Shown here: one piece after another, positions 9,085-18,312 of the stretch | Position numbering within the stretch: position 1 is the first letter of the stretch | How the letters are laid out: each line of letters starts with the position of its first letter | From: Candidatus Cryptobacteroides caccocaballi | GTDB lineage: Bacteria > Bacteroidota > Bacteroidia > Bacteroidales > UBA932 | Assembly (NCBI GenBank): GCA_018064725.1 | Contig: JAGHUQ010000134.1 | Span: 1-35,392 of the forward strand | Direction: 5' to 3' | DNA: 35,392 nt | The notes under the pieces: generated by a model | Seen by the model: only the letters and a program-made list of their open reading frames with translations | Told to the model about the DNA's origin: nothing | Databases searched by the model: none | Translations under genes and position numbers: made by a program

Positions 9085-10395
9085 ATGGAGAAAAGAGAGA
9101 ATTTTTCGAGCAGCCTCGGCTCACTGCTGGTGATTGCCGGTTCTGCCGTTGGACTGGGTAACATCTGGCGTTTCCCATATATGGTCGGTACCAACGGAGG
9201 TGCCGCCTTCATCCTGCTATACCTGCTGTTCATCTTTCTCATCTGCCTCCCGATAATGATTTCGGAGCTTACGATAGGACGGCGTACCCAGAGTTCCTCC
9301 TATGGTGCGTTCCGTACATTGGCTCCTGGCAGCAAGCTTTTCAGGCATGCAGGAATCATCTACACCATCATCCCGACGCTTATCCTTTCCTACTATTGCG
9401 TCATAGGCGGTATCACGGTGGAGTTCTTCGTCCGTTCGCTCGGCATCTCCCTCCCGGACGGACCGCTGATGAGCATCGTGTGGATGTTCATTTTCCTCTC
9501 GCTGACTGGACTCATCGTGATGGCCGGAGTACGCAAGGGCATCGAACGATTCAGCAAAGTGATGATGCCGCTTCTTTTCGTGATCGTCATCTTCATTGCG
9601 ATCAGGTCCATGACCCTTCCAGCCCGTGCCGGTGCCGCCTCCACCGCATCGGACGGCGTGTCTTTCCTTTTCCGTCCGGACTTCAGCAAGGTAACCGTGC
9701 ATACCTGCCTTGCCGCTCTCGGACAGGCCTTCTTCTCGCTCTCTCTCGGCAGCGGATCCATCATGACCTATGGTTCATACATCAATCCGAAGGAGAATCT
9801 CACCAAGACAGCGGGACAGATTGCATTCGTTGACCTTCTGTTCGCCGTTATCGCCGGCTGTGCGGTCATCCCTGCGGTTTTCGCCCTCAAGGATGATCCT
9901 GCCATGGTCCTTTCGGACAATACCGATTCGGCCTTGGTCTTCAACATACTTCCCGATGTCTTCCCTCAGATGCCTTTCGGAGCGATAATCGGTGCATTCT
10001 TCTTCTTCGCCCTCATTCTCGCGGCAATCACCTCATCCATCTCGCAGTTCGAGGTTCCGGTTGCGTATCTCGTGGATGAGCACAAGATGTCGAGAAAGGT
10101 CGCCGGAGTCATCGTGTTCTGCTTTGCCCTGCTTCTTGGTTCGCTGTGTGCGCTCCGTGGCAGCGTGCTTGGATTCCTCGACGGGCTTTGCGCGAACTGG
10201 CTCATGCCGCTCGGCGGTGTGGTCGCGGTCATCGTGGTCGGCTGGATCATGAAGAAGTCGGATTTCCATGAGGAACTTTCCAGCAGGGGCAATCACCAGG
10301 TAGGAGAGCGCTTCTCATCTGTCCTCAGGTTCCTCATCCGCTATGTCGCCCCTGTAGGTGTCATCGCGGTCTTTGTCTCACAATTATTCCTTTAG
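9085..10395 (+). CDS. Neurotransmitter:sodium symporter (NSS/SNF) family transporter, copy 2
   Basis: It has 436 residues, the same length as copy 1, and is clearly its close paralogue. The TM1 motif, RFPYMVGTNGGAAF, LPARAGAAS, FRPDFSKVT and FLDGLCANWLMPLGG regions are almost the same in both. It starts four bases after the copy 1 stop, so the two are co-transcribed. Differences concentrate between TM3 and TM5 and at the C-terminus. Sodium-coupled uptake of an amino-acid-like solute is expected from the family. The two copies may have split specificities, which is inference. Confidence 0.93.
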   Translation: MEKRENFSSSLGSLLVIAGSAVGLGNIWRFPYMVGTNGGAAFILLYLLFIFLICLPIMISELTIGRRTQSSSYGAFRTLAPGSKLFRHAGIIYTIIPTLILSYYCVIGGITVEFFVRSLGISLPDGPLMSIVWMFIFLSLTGLIVMAGVRKGIERFSKVMMPLLFVIVIFIAIRSMTLPARAGAASTASDGVSFLFRPDFSKVTVHTCLAALGQAFFSLSLGSGSIMTYGSYINPKENLTKTAGQIAFVDLLFAVIAGCAVIPAVFALKDDPAMVLSDNTDSALVFNILPDVFPQMPFGAIIGAFFFFALILAAITSSISQFEVPVAYLVDEHKMSRKVAGVIVFCFALLLGSLCALRGSVLGFLDGLCANWLMPLGGVVAVIVVGWIMKKSDFHEELSSRGNHQVGERFSSVLRFLIRYVAPVGVIAVFVSQLFL

Positions 10396-10398
10396 AAC

Positions 10399-11787
10399 AT
10401 GGCTAGAGAGAAATTTTCAAGCACCTTGGGCTCTCTTCTCGTGCTCGCCGGTTCCGCGGTGGGCCTTGGCAATATATGGCGTTTCCCATACATGCTCGGT
10501 GAGTATGGAGGTGGTGCGTTCATCCTTATCTACCTCGTATGCATGATGCTCGTGAGCATGCCCATACTGCTTGTCGAAATCCTCATCGGAAGACGCAGCC
10601 AGAAGACAGCTTACGGCAGTCTCGGTGTCATAGACAGGGACGGCAAGGTCTGGAAGAATTTCGGAAGCCTTTTCGTGCTGATTCCCACCATCACCGTGTC
10701 ATACTATTCCGTCATCGGCGGATGGACGGTGAAGTATTTCATTGATTCATGTGCACTCAAGTTCACCGCCGACAGCAGCGCGCTCGAGATAACCGGCGTC
10801 TTCGGGGACTTCGTCTCGTCGCCATGGGCCCCGATGATATACCATCTTGTATTCCTGCTGGCGGTCTGCGTCATCATCGCACTAGGTGTGAAGAAGGGAA
10901 TCGAGCAGTTCAGCAAGGTGATGATGCCTATGCTCTTCGTGATCATGCTCCTTCTTGCAATCAGGTCCATGACCATACCGGCTCAGCCGGGAATAAGCCA
11001 GACAGCCGCTCAGGGCGTGCGTTATCTCTTCGTGCCGGATTTCAGCAAGGTCGGTGCTTCCACCTTCGCGGCTGCTTTGGGACAGGCTTTCTTCTCCCTG
11101 TCGATAGGAATGGGCATCATGCTCACCTACGGATCATATCTGCCGAAGAAGGATAATCTTGCGAAGACTGCTGCGTATACTTCCGTATTCGACCTGATCT
11201 TCGCGGTAATCGCGGGCTGCGCGGTAATTCCTGCGATGTTCGCGTACGGCATGTACTCAAATCCGGAGATGGCCGTGAACGGTCCAGGATTGGTATACAA
11301 GACACTGCCGGTGGTATTTTCTCAGATGCCTCTGGGCAGCGTGGTGGCCATATTCTTCTTCTTCGCTGTGATACTTGCGGCCCTTACCTCTGCGATGTCC
11401 CTGTTCGAGGTTCCCGTATCGTGGCTTGTCGAGACAGGAAGGATGAAAAGACCTGCCGCCTGCGTGACCGTATTCGTCCTTACATACGTGATCGGACTTG
11501 TCTGCTCGCTTTCTTTCGGAGTGCTCTCCGGCTTTACCATAAAGGACATGAACTTCTTCGATGCGCTTGACCATGTCACCGCGAACTTCCTGATGCCGCT
11601 CGCCGGTTTCGTGGTCGTATTGTTCGCTGGATGGAAGATGAAGAAGTCCGACATCATGGACGAACTTACCAACGGGGGAGAACTCAAGGGTCTTGCCAAG
11701 GCTTTCCCTGTAATCTACGTCCTCATCCGTTATGTCGCGCCTATAGGCGTGCTCGCAGTATTTCTTTCGAGTATTTTCGGCAACTAG
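10399..11787 (+). CDS. Neurotransmitter:sodium symporter (NSS/SNF) family transporter, copy 3
   Basis: At 462 residues it is longer and more diverged than copies 1 and 2. It retains AGSAVGLGNIWRFPYM, FSLSIGMGIMLTYGSY and the RYVAPIGVLAVF tail. Extra residues lie in the TM3-TM4 loop (about 115-140) and before the last helices (FGVLSGFTIKDMNFFDALD). It begins three bases after the copy 2 stop and closes the plus-strand run. MVGTNGG in copies 1 and 2 is MLGEYGG here, directly after TM1 next to the substrate site, which hints at a different substrate (inference). Confidence 0.93.
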   Translation: MAREKFSSTLGSLLVLAGSAVGLGNIWRFPYMLGEYGGGAFILIYLVCMMLVSMPILLVEILIGRRSQKTAYGSLGVIDRDGKVWKNFGSLFVLIPTITVSYYSVIGGWTVKYFIDSCALKFTADSSALEITGVFGDFVSSPWAPMIYHLVFLLAVCVIIALGVKKGIEQFSKVMMPMLFVIMLLLAIRSMTIPAQPGISQTAAQGVRYLFVPDFSKVGASTFAAALGQAFFSLSIGMGIMLTYGSYLPKKDNLAKTAAYTSVFDLIFAVIAGCAVIPAMFAYGMYSNPEMAVNGPGLVYKTLPVVFSQMPLGSVVAIFFFFAVILAALTSAMSLFEVPVSWLVETGRMKRPAACVTVFVLTYVIGLVCSLSFGVLSGFTIKDMNFFDALDHVTANFLMPLAGFVVVLFAGWKMKKSDIMDELTNGGELKGLAKAFPVIYVLIRYVAPIGVLAVFLSSIFGN

Positions 11788-11809
11788 ATCTGCCGTCATC
11801 AGAAATTCC

Positions 11810-11841
11810 GAAGCTCGGTGTCCCGTCAGATGCCGAGCTTC
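11810..11841. terminator. Stem-loop between convergent symporter and mutS genes, possible bidirectional terminator
   Basis: A perfect 9-bp inverted repeat (GAAGCTCGG at 11810-11818, CCGAGCTTC at 11833-11841) has a 14-base loop. On the plus strand it is followed by a modestly T-rich TGTTTCATT. The right arm encodes the last codons of mutS. The poor T-tract keeps confidence low. Confidence 0.4.
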
Positions 11842-14498
11842 TGTTTCATTGCGCGCAGCAGGTCAAATGCCTGCAGAGGGGTCATGTTGTTGAGGTCTGC
11901 TGCGCTCAGGTCGTCTCGCAGGCTGCTCAGGAGAGGGTCGTCGAGCTGGAAGAACGACAGCTGGAGCGATCCGTCAGCTTCCACATGACCTTCCTTCGTG
12001 TTGTGAGGCTTGACCTTCTTCTGCTTTCTGTTGCTCTCTACTGCGGTGATGACAGGACCGGAACCCTTCTCGAGCGCAGCGAGAGTGGCTTCTGCCGACT
12101 CGAGCACAAGCTTAGGCATTCCTGCCAGACGCGCCACGTGGATACCGAAGCTCTTTTCCACGCCTCCCTCTCGGAGCTTGCGCAGGAAGATGACCTTCTT
12201 GTCCATCTCCTTCACGGCAATGTGGAAATTCTTCACGCGAGGATATATGGTCTCCATGTCATTGAGTTCGTGATAGTGGGTTGCGAAGAGTGTCTTTGCG
12301 ACGCCGTTCTCATGTATGTATTCCACGATCGCGCGGGCTATCGACATTCCGTCGTAGGTTGATGTGCCGCGTCCGATCTCGTCCAGGAGTATGAGGGACC
12401 TTGCGGACATGTTGTGGAGAATCATCGACGTCTCGAGCATCTCGACCATGAATGTTGATTCTCCTCTGGAAATGTTGTCCGTGGCTCCGACGCGGGTGAA
12501 GATCTTGTCGCAGTATCCTATCCTTGCCGAGTCTGCCGGAACGAAGCATCCGATCTGGGCCAGCAGGACGATGAGCGCGGTCTGGCGCAGGAGGGCGGAC
12601 TTACCGGCCATGTTCGGACCGGTGAGTATCATCACCTGCTGCTTCTCGCTGTCGAGATAGATGTCGTTCGGTACGTACTCCTCGCCGGCGGCCATGAGGG
12701 TCTCGATGACAGGATGGCGTCCAGCCTTGATGTCGAGCACATAGCTGTCGTCCATGACCGGGCGGCAGTAGCGGTTGCTCGTCGCGAGGTCTCCGAAAGA
12801 GGAGAGCAGGTCAAGTCTGGCGAGCACCTGGCAGTTCTTCTGTATTGCAGGTATGTTCTTCTGGATCAAGGCCACGACCTCGCCGTAGATCTGTACCTGA
12901 AGCTCATAGATGCGTGACTCCGCACCGAGAATCTTGGCTTCGTAGTCCTTGAGTTCTTCCGTGATGTAGCGTTCGGCATTGACCAGGGTCTGCTTGCGCA
13001 CCCAGTCCTCAGGAACCTTGTCCTTATGGGTGTTCCTGACTTCGATGTAGTAGCCGAAGACGTTGTTGTATCCTATCTTGACCGGGATTCCGGTGCGTTC
13101 GGTCTCCCTTTCCTGAAGTTCGGTCAGGTATCCCTTGGCATTCCTTGATAGTCCGCGGAGCTCATCGAGCTCGGCGTTCACTCCGCTTCCGATGATGTCT
13201 CCCTTGTCAGCGTTCGCTGCGGGTTCCGGATGCATGGTGGTGTGAATCATCTCCAGGAGCTCGTCGCAGCCTGAGAGGGACATGATCATCTTATTGAGCG
13301 GCTCCACTCCCGCCTGTGCGCAGGTCTCGACGATAGGGCCGATCTGGTCGAGGCCCCTGCCGAGCTGCATCACCTCTCGTGGGAGAATCTTGCCTGTCGC
13401 CGCCCTGGAGAGAATTCGCTCCAGGTCTCCGAGGTTTCCAATGTATTCCTGTACCTTGGACAGAGCCTCCGCATCGCTCTTGAAATAGTCTACGACGTCA
13501 TATCTGGAATTGAGCTCGGCGATATCCATGACCGGCATGGCGAGCCAGCTGCGGAGCATTCTGGCTCCCATAGGGGACTGGCACTTGTCCACCACGTCCA
13601 CGAGGGAGACGCCGTCGCTGCCGGACGCGCTTGCAAAGACTTCCAGATTGCGGAAGGTGAACCTGTCCATCCAGACGAATTTGTCTGCATCTATCCTGGA
13701 TATGCTGCAGATGTTCTTCAGACCCACGTGCTGAGTCTGCTCAAGATATACGAGCAAGGCGCCGGCCGCGCAGATTCCGTGAGGGAATGAACCTATGGCG
13801 AAACCTTTGAGTGAATCTACTTCCAGCTGCTTGCAGAGCCTCTTTTCTGCAGAATCATATACGAAGGCCCACTCCTCGACCGAGGTCACATAGAGACGGT
13901 CTCCGAACCTTTCCTTCGTGCCCCTCTCGTATCCTCTCTCGACGACTATTTCCTTCGGCGCGAACGATGACAGAAGGGTACCGATATAGTCGAGACTGCC
14001 TTCTGCTACCTGGAACAGGCCGGTAGACACGTCCAGGAAGGCAGCACCGCACTTCTCCTTCTCGAAGCAGAGTCCGCAGAGGAAATTGTTCTCCTTCTGC
14101 TCGAGCATCTGGTCGTCGAAGGCGATGCCCGGGGTGATCAGCTCACTGACTCCTCTCTTCACTATGCCCTTGGCAAGCTTTGGGTCTTCGAGCTGGTCGC
14201 ATATCGCGACCTTGTATCCGGCACGGACAAGCTTGGGAAGGTAGGTGTTGATGGCATGATAAGGTACGCCGGCCATCAGCGTCTGGGTAGCCGAAACACT
14301 GGACCTCTTCGTCAGTGTGATGCCAAGAACCTTGCTTGCGGTGACTGCGTCATCGCCGTATGTCTCATAGAAATCGCCGCAGCGGAAGAGGAGCAACGCC
14401 TCTGGGTACTCTGCCTTCATGGCATAGTACTGTTTCATCATCGGTGTCAGTTGCTCCTTCTTGACCGAAGTCTCCTTTGTGCTGTCCTTTTCTTTCAT
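11826..14498 (-). CDS. mutS: DNA mismatch repair protein MutS
   Basis: This is an 890-residue MutS1-type mismatch-recognition ATPase. The N-terminal mismatch-binding motif is present (CGDFYETYGDDA, Phe43 and Glu45 from the chosen start). The Walker A loop GPNMAGKS lies near residue 627, followed by the DEIGRGTSTYDG Walker B/signature and the helix-turn-helix dimerisation tail. It binds mismatches and recruits MutL. The longer frame opens at 14540, but I chose the ATG at 14498 because a perfect TAnnTTTG element lies at 14517-14524, inside the longer version, and because the protein then starts MKEKDSTKE. It stands alone on its strand. Confidence 0.96.
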   Translation of the reverse strand: MKEKDSTKETSVKKEQLTPMMKQYYAMKAEYPEALLLFRCGDFYETYGDDAVTASKVLGITLTKRSSVSATQTLMAGVPYHAINTYLPKLVRAGYKVAICDQLEDPKLAKGIVKRGVSELITPGIAFDDQMLEQKENNFLCGLCFEKEKCGAAFLDVSTGLFQVAEGSLDYIGTLLSSFAPKEIVVERGYERGTKERFGDRLYVTSVEEWAFVYDSAEKRLCKQLEVDSLKGFAIGSFPHGICAAGALLVYLEQTQHVGLKNICSISRIDADKFVWMDRFTFRNLEVFASASGSDGVSLVDVVDKCQSPMGARMLRSWLAMPVMDIAELNSRYDVVDYFKSDAEALSKVQEYIGNLGDLERILSRAATGKILPREVMQLGRGLDQIGPIVETCAQAGVEPLNKMIMSLSGCDELLEMIHTTMHPEPAANADKGDIIGSGVNAELDELRGLSRNAKGYLTELQERETERTGIPVKIGYNNVFGYYIEVRNTHKDKVPEDWVRKQTLVNAERYITEELKDYEAKILGAESRIYELQVQIYGEVVALIQKNIPAIQKNCQVLARLDLLSSFGDLATSNRYCRPVMDDSYVLDIKAGRHPVIETLMAAGEEYVPNDIYLDSEKQQVMILTGPNMAGKSALLRQTALIVLLAQIGCFVPADSARIGYCDKIFTRVGATDNISRGESTFMVEMLETSMILHNMSARSLILLDEIGRGTSTYDGMSIARAIVEYIHENGVAKTLFATHYHELNDMETIYPRVKNFHIAVKEMDKKVIFLRKLREGGVEKSFGIHVARLAGMPKLVLESAEATLAALEKGSGPVITAVESNRKQKKVKPHNTKEGHVEADGSLQLSFFQLDDPLLSSLRDDLSAADLNNMTPLQAFDLLRAMKQKLGI

Positions 14499-14516
14499 AT
14501 CTCGCTTTTGCAGGTC

Positions 14517-14524
14517 CAAATTTA
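14517..14524 (-). promoter_or_regulatory. -7 promoter element of mutS
   Basis: The minus strand reads TAAATTTG, a full match to TAnnTTTG, 18 bases upstream of the ATG at 14498. It decides the mutS start, since the upstream ATG at 14540 would not be on the transcript. I saw no clear -33 box. Confidence 0.5.
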
Positions 14525-14603
14525 CGAAAAAGTGCCACATTTTTCTTCTTCATGGTCGTTACTTTGAAAAAGTTCTGCTAAATTGCAGAGTCTATTTCTC
14601 CCT

Positions 14604-16931
14604 ATGAACAGGATAATTCTGATATCCGTCTTCCTTTTGGCCGTCATGTTCAATTCCGTGTCGGCATCAGCTGGTCCTGCATCCGCGGAACCGGATTTCT
14701 GGAGTGGGGAGCCTGAAAGCGTTGCCAAGCGCTATGCCCAGGCATACAGACACCATAACGAAGACTGGGTCATCGACTTCGCGGACACCCTCGATATGCT
14801 CGGCAAATCCTCAGGCAAGAAGGAATATGATTTCTATGCTGCGCAGCTGCGTTGCCACTATGCCTTCAACGCCAAGGATTCAGTGTCGTTTTTCCGCTAC
14901 AGCGAGCAGACACGCGAACTGGCCTCCAAGCTGGGTTACACGAAATCCTTCTTTGCCGAGATGATGAATGTGGTCGGATTCTACATGAATTCCAACCAGA
15001 ACCGAAAGGCACGTGAAATGGCGTCCGCCCTTGTCTCAGAGGCTGAAAGGCAGGGAAATGCCGAGGGTCTGCAGATGGGACACTATGCACTGGGAGTTCT
15101 CTATGCCGCGTATGGAGATAATGCCAAGTCGACGACCTACTTCCTGAAAGCCCTTCGCTATCTTGACAGCAAGGCAGAACTGTACGAATCTTCGAAGGCG
15201 CAGCTATATTCTCTCATTGCGTTCAACTATTTCAATGATAAGGATTACGCAAAGTCTCTGGAGTATTGTGACCTCCATGACGAATGCGGTGTGTTCGACA
15301 ATGATGTCGAGGCTTGCCGTGCGCTTTGCGCTTACTATATGCAGGACTATGATTCTTTCACGAGGAACGCGGAGATATACCTGGCCAAGGGCAGCAGTGC
15401 GTCTGTCTCTTATGAATACTATTGCGCGTGGCTGAACATCCTCCTTCATGCCATACACCGGGAATTCGAAGAGGCCATGGAGCTTGCGCAGTGCCTGGGG
15501 GATGACGGCGACATTTACTCGGCAATGTCCGAGGTATACAAGCAGAAAGGGGATTGGCAGAAGGCCTTCGAGTGTCAGGAGCAGTGCTCGGACTATCTGA
15601 GAAACGTGAGGGAAGCCATGCTTCTGGAGGACATGGAGCAGATGGACAAGGAGATGACGGATCTCGTCGACCTGAAGAAAAAGGACCACGACATCCTTGT
15701 CCTCAATTTCGTGCTCTATCTCGCTGGTGTCATTCTTCTCGCAACCTTCCTTCTGATTTTCTTCATCGTCAAGCATCATAAGGAAGTCGTCCGTCTGCAG
15801 AATCGTCAGCTTGACCGCTCGAAGCGCTACGTCGCCCTCGTGGACAATGCTCCTTTCGGATATTCGAAGGCAAGACTCATCTATGGACAGGACGGCAAGG
15901 TCGTGGACTACGTAACCTTCGAGGTGAACAAGGTCCTCAGAAAGTCTTTCCTGGACAACGGCTTCGTCATCGGTACGAGGACCATAGTGGAATCGTACCC
16001 TAAGTCCAGCATCCTGCTGCTTGATCAGATAAACAAGGCCCTCGAAGAGGGTTTGCAGTATGTACGCTTCACTTTCCATCTCGTTGAGTTTGACAGACAC
16101 TATGAGACCATCATCGTGCTCGACGGTGACGAGAATATCCAGATCATAAGCCTCAATACTACGGATGTGATCAAGTATCGCGAAGAGCTCGAGGCCACGA
16201 ATGCCAAGCTCCGCGAGGCGAAGGAGGCGGCGGAGAAGTCCGAGAGGGTGAAGACCAGGTTCGTGCAGAACATGAGCCATGAGATCCGCACTCCGCTGAA
16301 CGCCATCGTGGGCTTCTCTCAGTTGCTGGGATTGCCGGACGGCATGATCTCAGAGCAGGAGAAGCAGGAATATTCTTCGTACATAACCTCGAATTCAGAC
16401 TTGCTTACCATGTTGATAAACGATATTCTCGACATGGGCGACATAGACTCCGGCAATTACAGCGTGAACATGGCTCCGGCACGTTGCAACGCCATCTGCC
16501 AGGCAGCCGTGAACACGACGATCACCAGGGCTAATCCTGCCGTGCAGATGTCGGTCGAGTCTGAACTCGATGATGATTACACGATAGTTACGGACTATAG
16601 ACGAGTCCAGCAGATCCTTATAAATTTCTTGACGAATGCGTGCAAGAACACGGTGCAGGGAAGCATAGTCCTCCGATGCACGGACAAGGAGGTCCCTGGC
16701 AAGGTCACGTTCTCCGTTACCGACACGGGATGCGGCGTTCCTCCGGACAAGGCGGACGTGATCTTCGAACGTTTCTCGAAGCTTGACCAGTTCAAGCCGG
16801 GATCTGGCCTGGGCCTCAATATCTGCCGCGATATCGCCGAGAGACTCGGCGGCGAAATAGGCCTTGACAAGTCCTATACGGCAGGTGCAAGGTTCTATCT
16901 CAACCTGCCCCTGACGCGCCCATTGGAGTAA
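14604..16931 (+). CDS. TPR-containing membrane sensor histidine kinase with PAS-like domain
   Basis: The 775-residue protein starts with a signal peptide (MNRIILISVFLLAVMF...). I place the start here rather than at the upstream TTG (14583) because the signal then begins properly. A periplasmic helical-repeat region of TPR type (about 50-360) is followed by one transmembrane helix (about 375-397). Next comes a PAS-like segment beginning YVALVDNAPFGYSKARL, then a HisKA domain with His559 in NMSHEIRTPLNAI, and a HATPase domain with N box (NFLTNACKNT), DTGCGVP and GSGLGLNIC. There is no receiver domain and no response regulator nearby, so its output partner is elsewhere. A weak -7-like TTACTTTG lies at 14559-14566. 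Confidence 0.9.
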   Translation: MNRIILISVFLLAVMFNSVSASAGPASAEPDFWSGEPESVAKRYAQAYRHHNEDWVIDFADTLDMLGKSSGKKEYDFYAAQLRCHYAFNAKDSVSFFRYSEQTRELASKLGYTKSFFAEMMNVVGFYMNSNQNRKAREMASALVSEAERQGNAEGLQMGHYALGVLYAAYGDNAKSTTYFLKALRYLDSKAELYESSKAQLYSLIAFNYFNDKDYAKSLEYCDLHDECGVFDNDVEACRALCAYYMQDYDSFTRNAEIYLAKGSSASVSYEYYCAWLNILLHAIHREFEEAMELAQCLGDDGDIYSAMSEVYKQKGDWQKAFECQEQCSDYLRNVREAMLLEDMEQMDKEMTDLVDLKKKDHDILVLNFVLYLAGVILLATFLLIFFIVKHHKEVVRLQNRQLDRSKRYVALVDNAPFGYSKARLIYGQDGKVVDYVTFEVNKVLRKSFLDNGFVIGTRTIVESYPKSSILLLDQINKALEEGLQYVRFTFHLVEFDRHYETIIVLDGDENIQIISLNTTDVIKYREELEATNAKLREAKEAAEKSERVKTRFVQNMSHEIRTPLNAIVGFSQLLGLPDGMISEQEKQEYSSYITSNSDLLTMLINDILDMGDIDSGNYSVNMAPARCNAICQAAVNTTITRANPAVQMSVESELDDDYTIVTDYRRVQQILINFLTNACKNTVQGSIVLRCTDKEVPGKVTFSVTDTGCGVPPDKADVIFERFSKLDQFKPGSGLGLNICRDIAERLGGEIGLDKSYTAGARFYLNLPLTRPLE

Positions 16932-17001
16932 ACGATCGTAACTGCCTGGCCTGTTGCCTTCCGGCGTGTGATTTCAATGACGGAAATACTGCTTTTTTTC
17001 G

Positions 17002-17009
17002 TATCTTTG
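17002..17009 (+). promoter_or_regulatory. -7 promoter element just upstream of the glycosyltransferase
   Basis: TATCTTTG fully matches TAnnTTTG and ends only 7 bases before the ATG at 17017, implying a leaderless or nearly leaderless message. No strong -33 box is visible. Confidence 0.5.
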
Positions 17010-17016
17010 GCAACTT

Positions 17017-18312
17017 ATGGACAAGCGCGTTCTCATCATATCGTATTATTGGCCGCCGACAGGTGGCTCGGGAGTCCAGAGATGGGTCAAGTTCTCCCGC
17101 TACCTGCCTTCAGAGGGCTGGCAGCCTGTCGTGTATACTCCATCAAATCCGGAGATGATCACGGTGGATGAGAGCTTGGCTGCGGAGATCCCTCCTGAGG
17201 TAGAGGTGATAAGGCGCCCGATTTTCGAACCTTATGAAATCTATCGCAAGCTCAGCGGAAAGAAGGGCGGGGCCCAGAAGGGAGAGGTCAACCCGATCAA
17301 TTCCGGGAAGAAGACCCTTGGCCAGAAGCTTGCACTTTTCGTGAGGGGCAATTTCTTCATTCCGGACCCGCGCTGTTTCTGGATAGGTCCGTCGGTCAGG
17401 TATCTGAAGAATTATCTGAAGGAACACCCGGTGGACGTGATAGTCAGCACTGGTCCTCCACACTCCATGCACCTGATCGCGCGTAAGCTCGCGCTGGCGA
17501 CCGGGATTCCGTGGATAGCCGATTTCCGTGATCCCTGGACCAGGATGTTCTATTTCAAGCATCTCGGTCTTACGTCGTTCTCAGCCCGCATCCACCGCAT
17601 CCTGGAGCGCAAGGTGCTGGATGATGCCAGCGTTGTCGTCGCAGTGTCTCCTCTTGTGCGCGACGAGTTCGTCGAGATGACCAAGACCCCGGTGGAACTT
17701 ATCACCAACGGATATGACGGGAATGATGTCGTCGAGGTTGAGGCTGACGGCTTTTTCAATATAACCCACACAGGTCTCTTTGCGGCAGACGGAATTCCGC
17801 AGGCACTCTGGGATGTGCTTGCCCGGAAGGCTGCATGCGACAAGACTTTTGCCGGGAAGCTTAGAATCAGGCTGGTCGGCAAGACCGATGCCGCGGTGCT
17901 GGCATCGATCGAGGCTGCAGGGCTTGGGGCAAACCTCGTAAACCTGGGATATCAGCCGCACAAGATTGCCGTCCAGGAACAGGCTCGTGCCACCATGCTC
18001 ATGCTTCCTCTCAGGAAAGAACCCGAATACAGGGCTGTCCTCCCGGGCAAGCTCTTCGAATATCTGGCTGCGCGCAGGCCTATCCTCGGCATAGGACAGC
18101 CTGACGGAGCCATGGCCAGGATAGTGGCGGACACCAATACCGGCAAGACCGCAGACTGGGAAGACAAGGCGACGATGAAGGCCTTTGTCGACAGTCATTG
18201 GGATGCCTTCCTCGAGGGAAGGACACTCTATGACGGCAGGGACGTATCTGCATACTCCCGCCTTGAACTTACGCGCCGAATGGCCGAACTAATGAATAGA
18301 ATCGTAAAATGA
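17017..18312 (+). CDS. Glycosyltransferase family 4-like protein
   Basis: The 431-residue protein opens with the GT-B N-terminal strand and loop typical of Bacteroidota glycosyltransferases (LIISYYWPPTGGSGVQRW). It continues with an internal STGPPHSMHLIARKLA / PWIADFRDPWTR stretch. The C-terminal half holds a nucleotide-sugar-binding region (LRKEPEYRAVLPGKLFEYLAARRPILGI) in which the acidic residue of the family EX7E motif can be recognised. It probably adds a sugar to a surface glycan or lipid at the cytoplasmic face; donor and acceptor are unknown. The stop overlaps the next ATG by four bases, coupling it to the YfhO-like protein. Confidence 0.88.
   Translation: MDKRVLIISYYWPPTGGSGVQRWVKFSRYLPSEGWQPVVYTPSNPEMITVDESLAAEIPPEVEVIRRPIFEPYEIYRKLSGKKGGAQKGEVNPINSGKKTLGQKLALFVRGNFFIPDPRCFWIGPSVRYLKNYLKEHPVDVIVSTGPPHSMHLIARKLALATGIPWIADFRDPWTRMFYFKHLGLTSFSARIHRILERKVLDDASVVVAVSPLVRDEFVEMTKTPVELITNGYDGNDVVEVEADGFFNITHTGLFAADGIPQALWDVLARKAACDKTFAGKLRIRLVGKTDAAVLASIEAAGLGANLVNLGYQPHKIAVQEQARATMLMLPLRKEPEYRAVLPGKLFEYLAARRPILGIGQPDGAMARIVADTNTGKTADWEDKATMKAFVDSHWDAFLEGRTLYDGRDVSAYSRLELTRRMAELMNRIVK

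Larger units (their letters stand above)
7770..11787 (+). repeat. Tandem triplication of NSS transporter genes
   Basis: Three head-to-tail NSS genes are separated by only 3-4 bases. Copies 1 and 2 still share long near-identical DNA around the TM1 codons (about 7850-7890 against 9165-9205), suggesting the more recent duplication. Copy 3 branches earlier. Confidence 0.85.

Noticed and set aside
14540..14583. Earlier starts for mutS (14540) and the kinase (TTG at 14583)
   Set aside because: The mutS extension contains a perfect -7 element, and the kinase extension would bury its signal peptide; the later ATGs fit better.
15204..16280. Long minus-strand open frame (358 codons) opposite the histidine kinase
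   Set aside because: It is antisense to clear TPR and PAS-like coding sequence, with a His/Leu/Arg-rich translation typical of shadow frames.
16932..17016. Possible terminator after the kinase gene (T-run at 16993-16999)
   Set aside because: Only a weak 5-bp ATTTC/GAAAT pairing precedes the T-run, with extra bases between; not enough to call.
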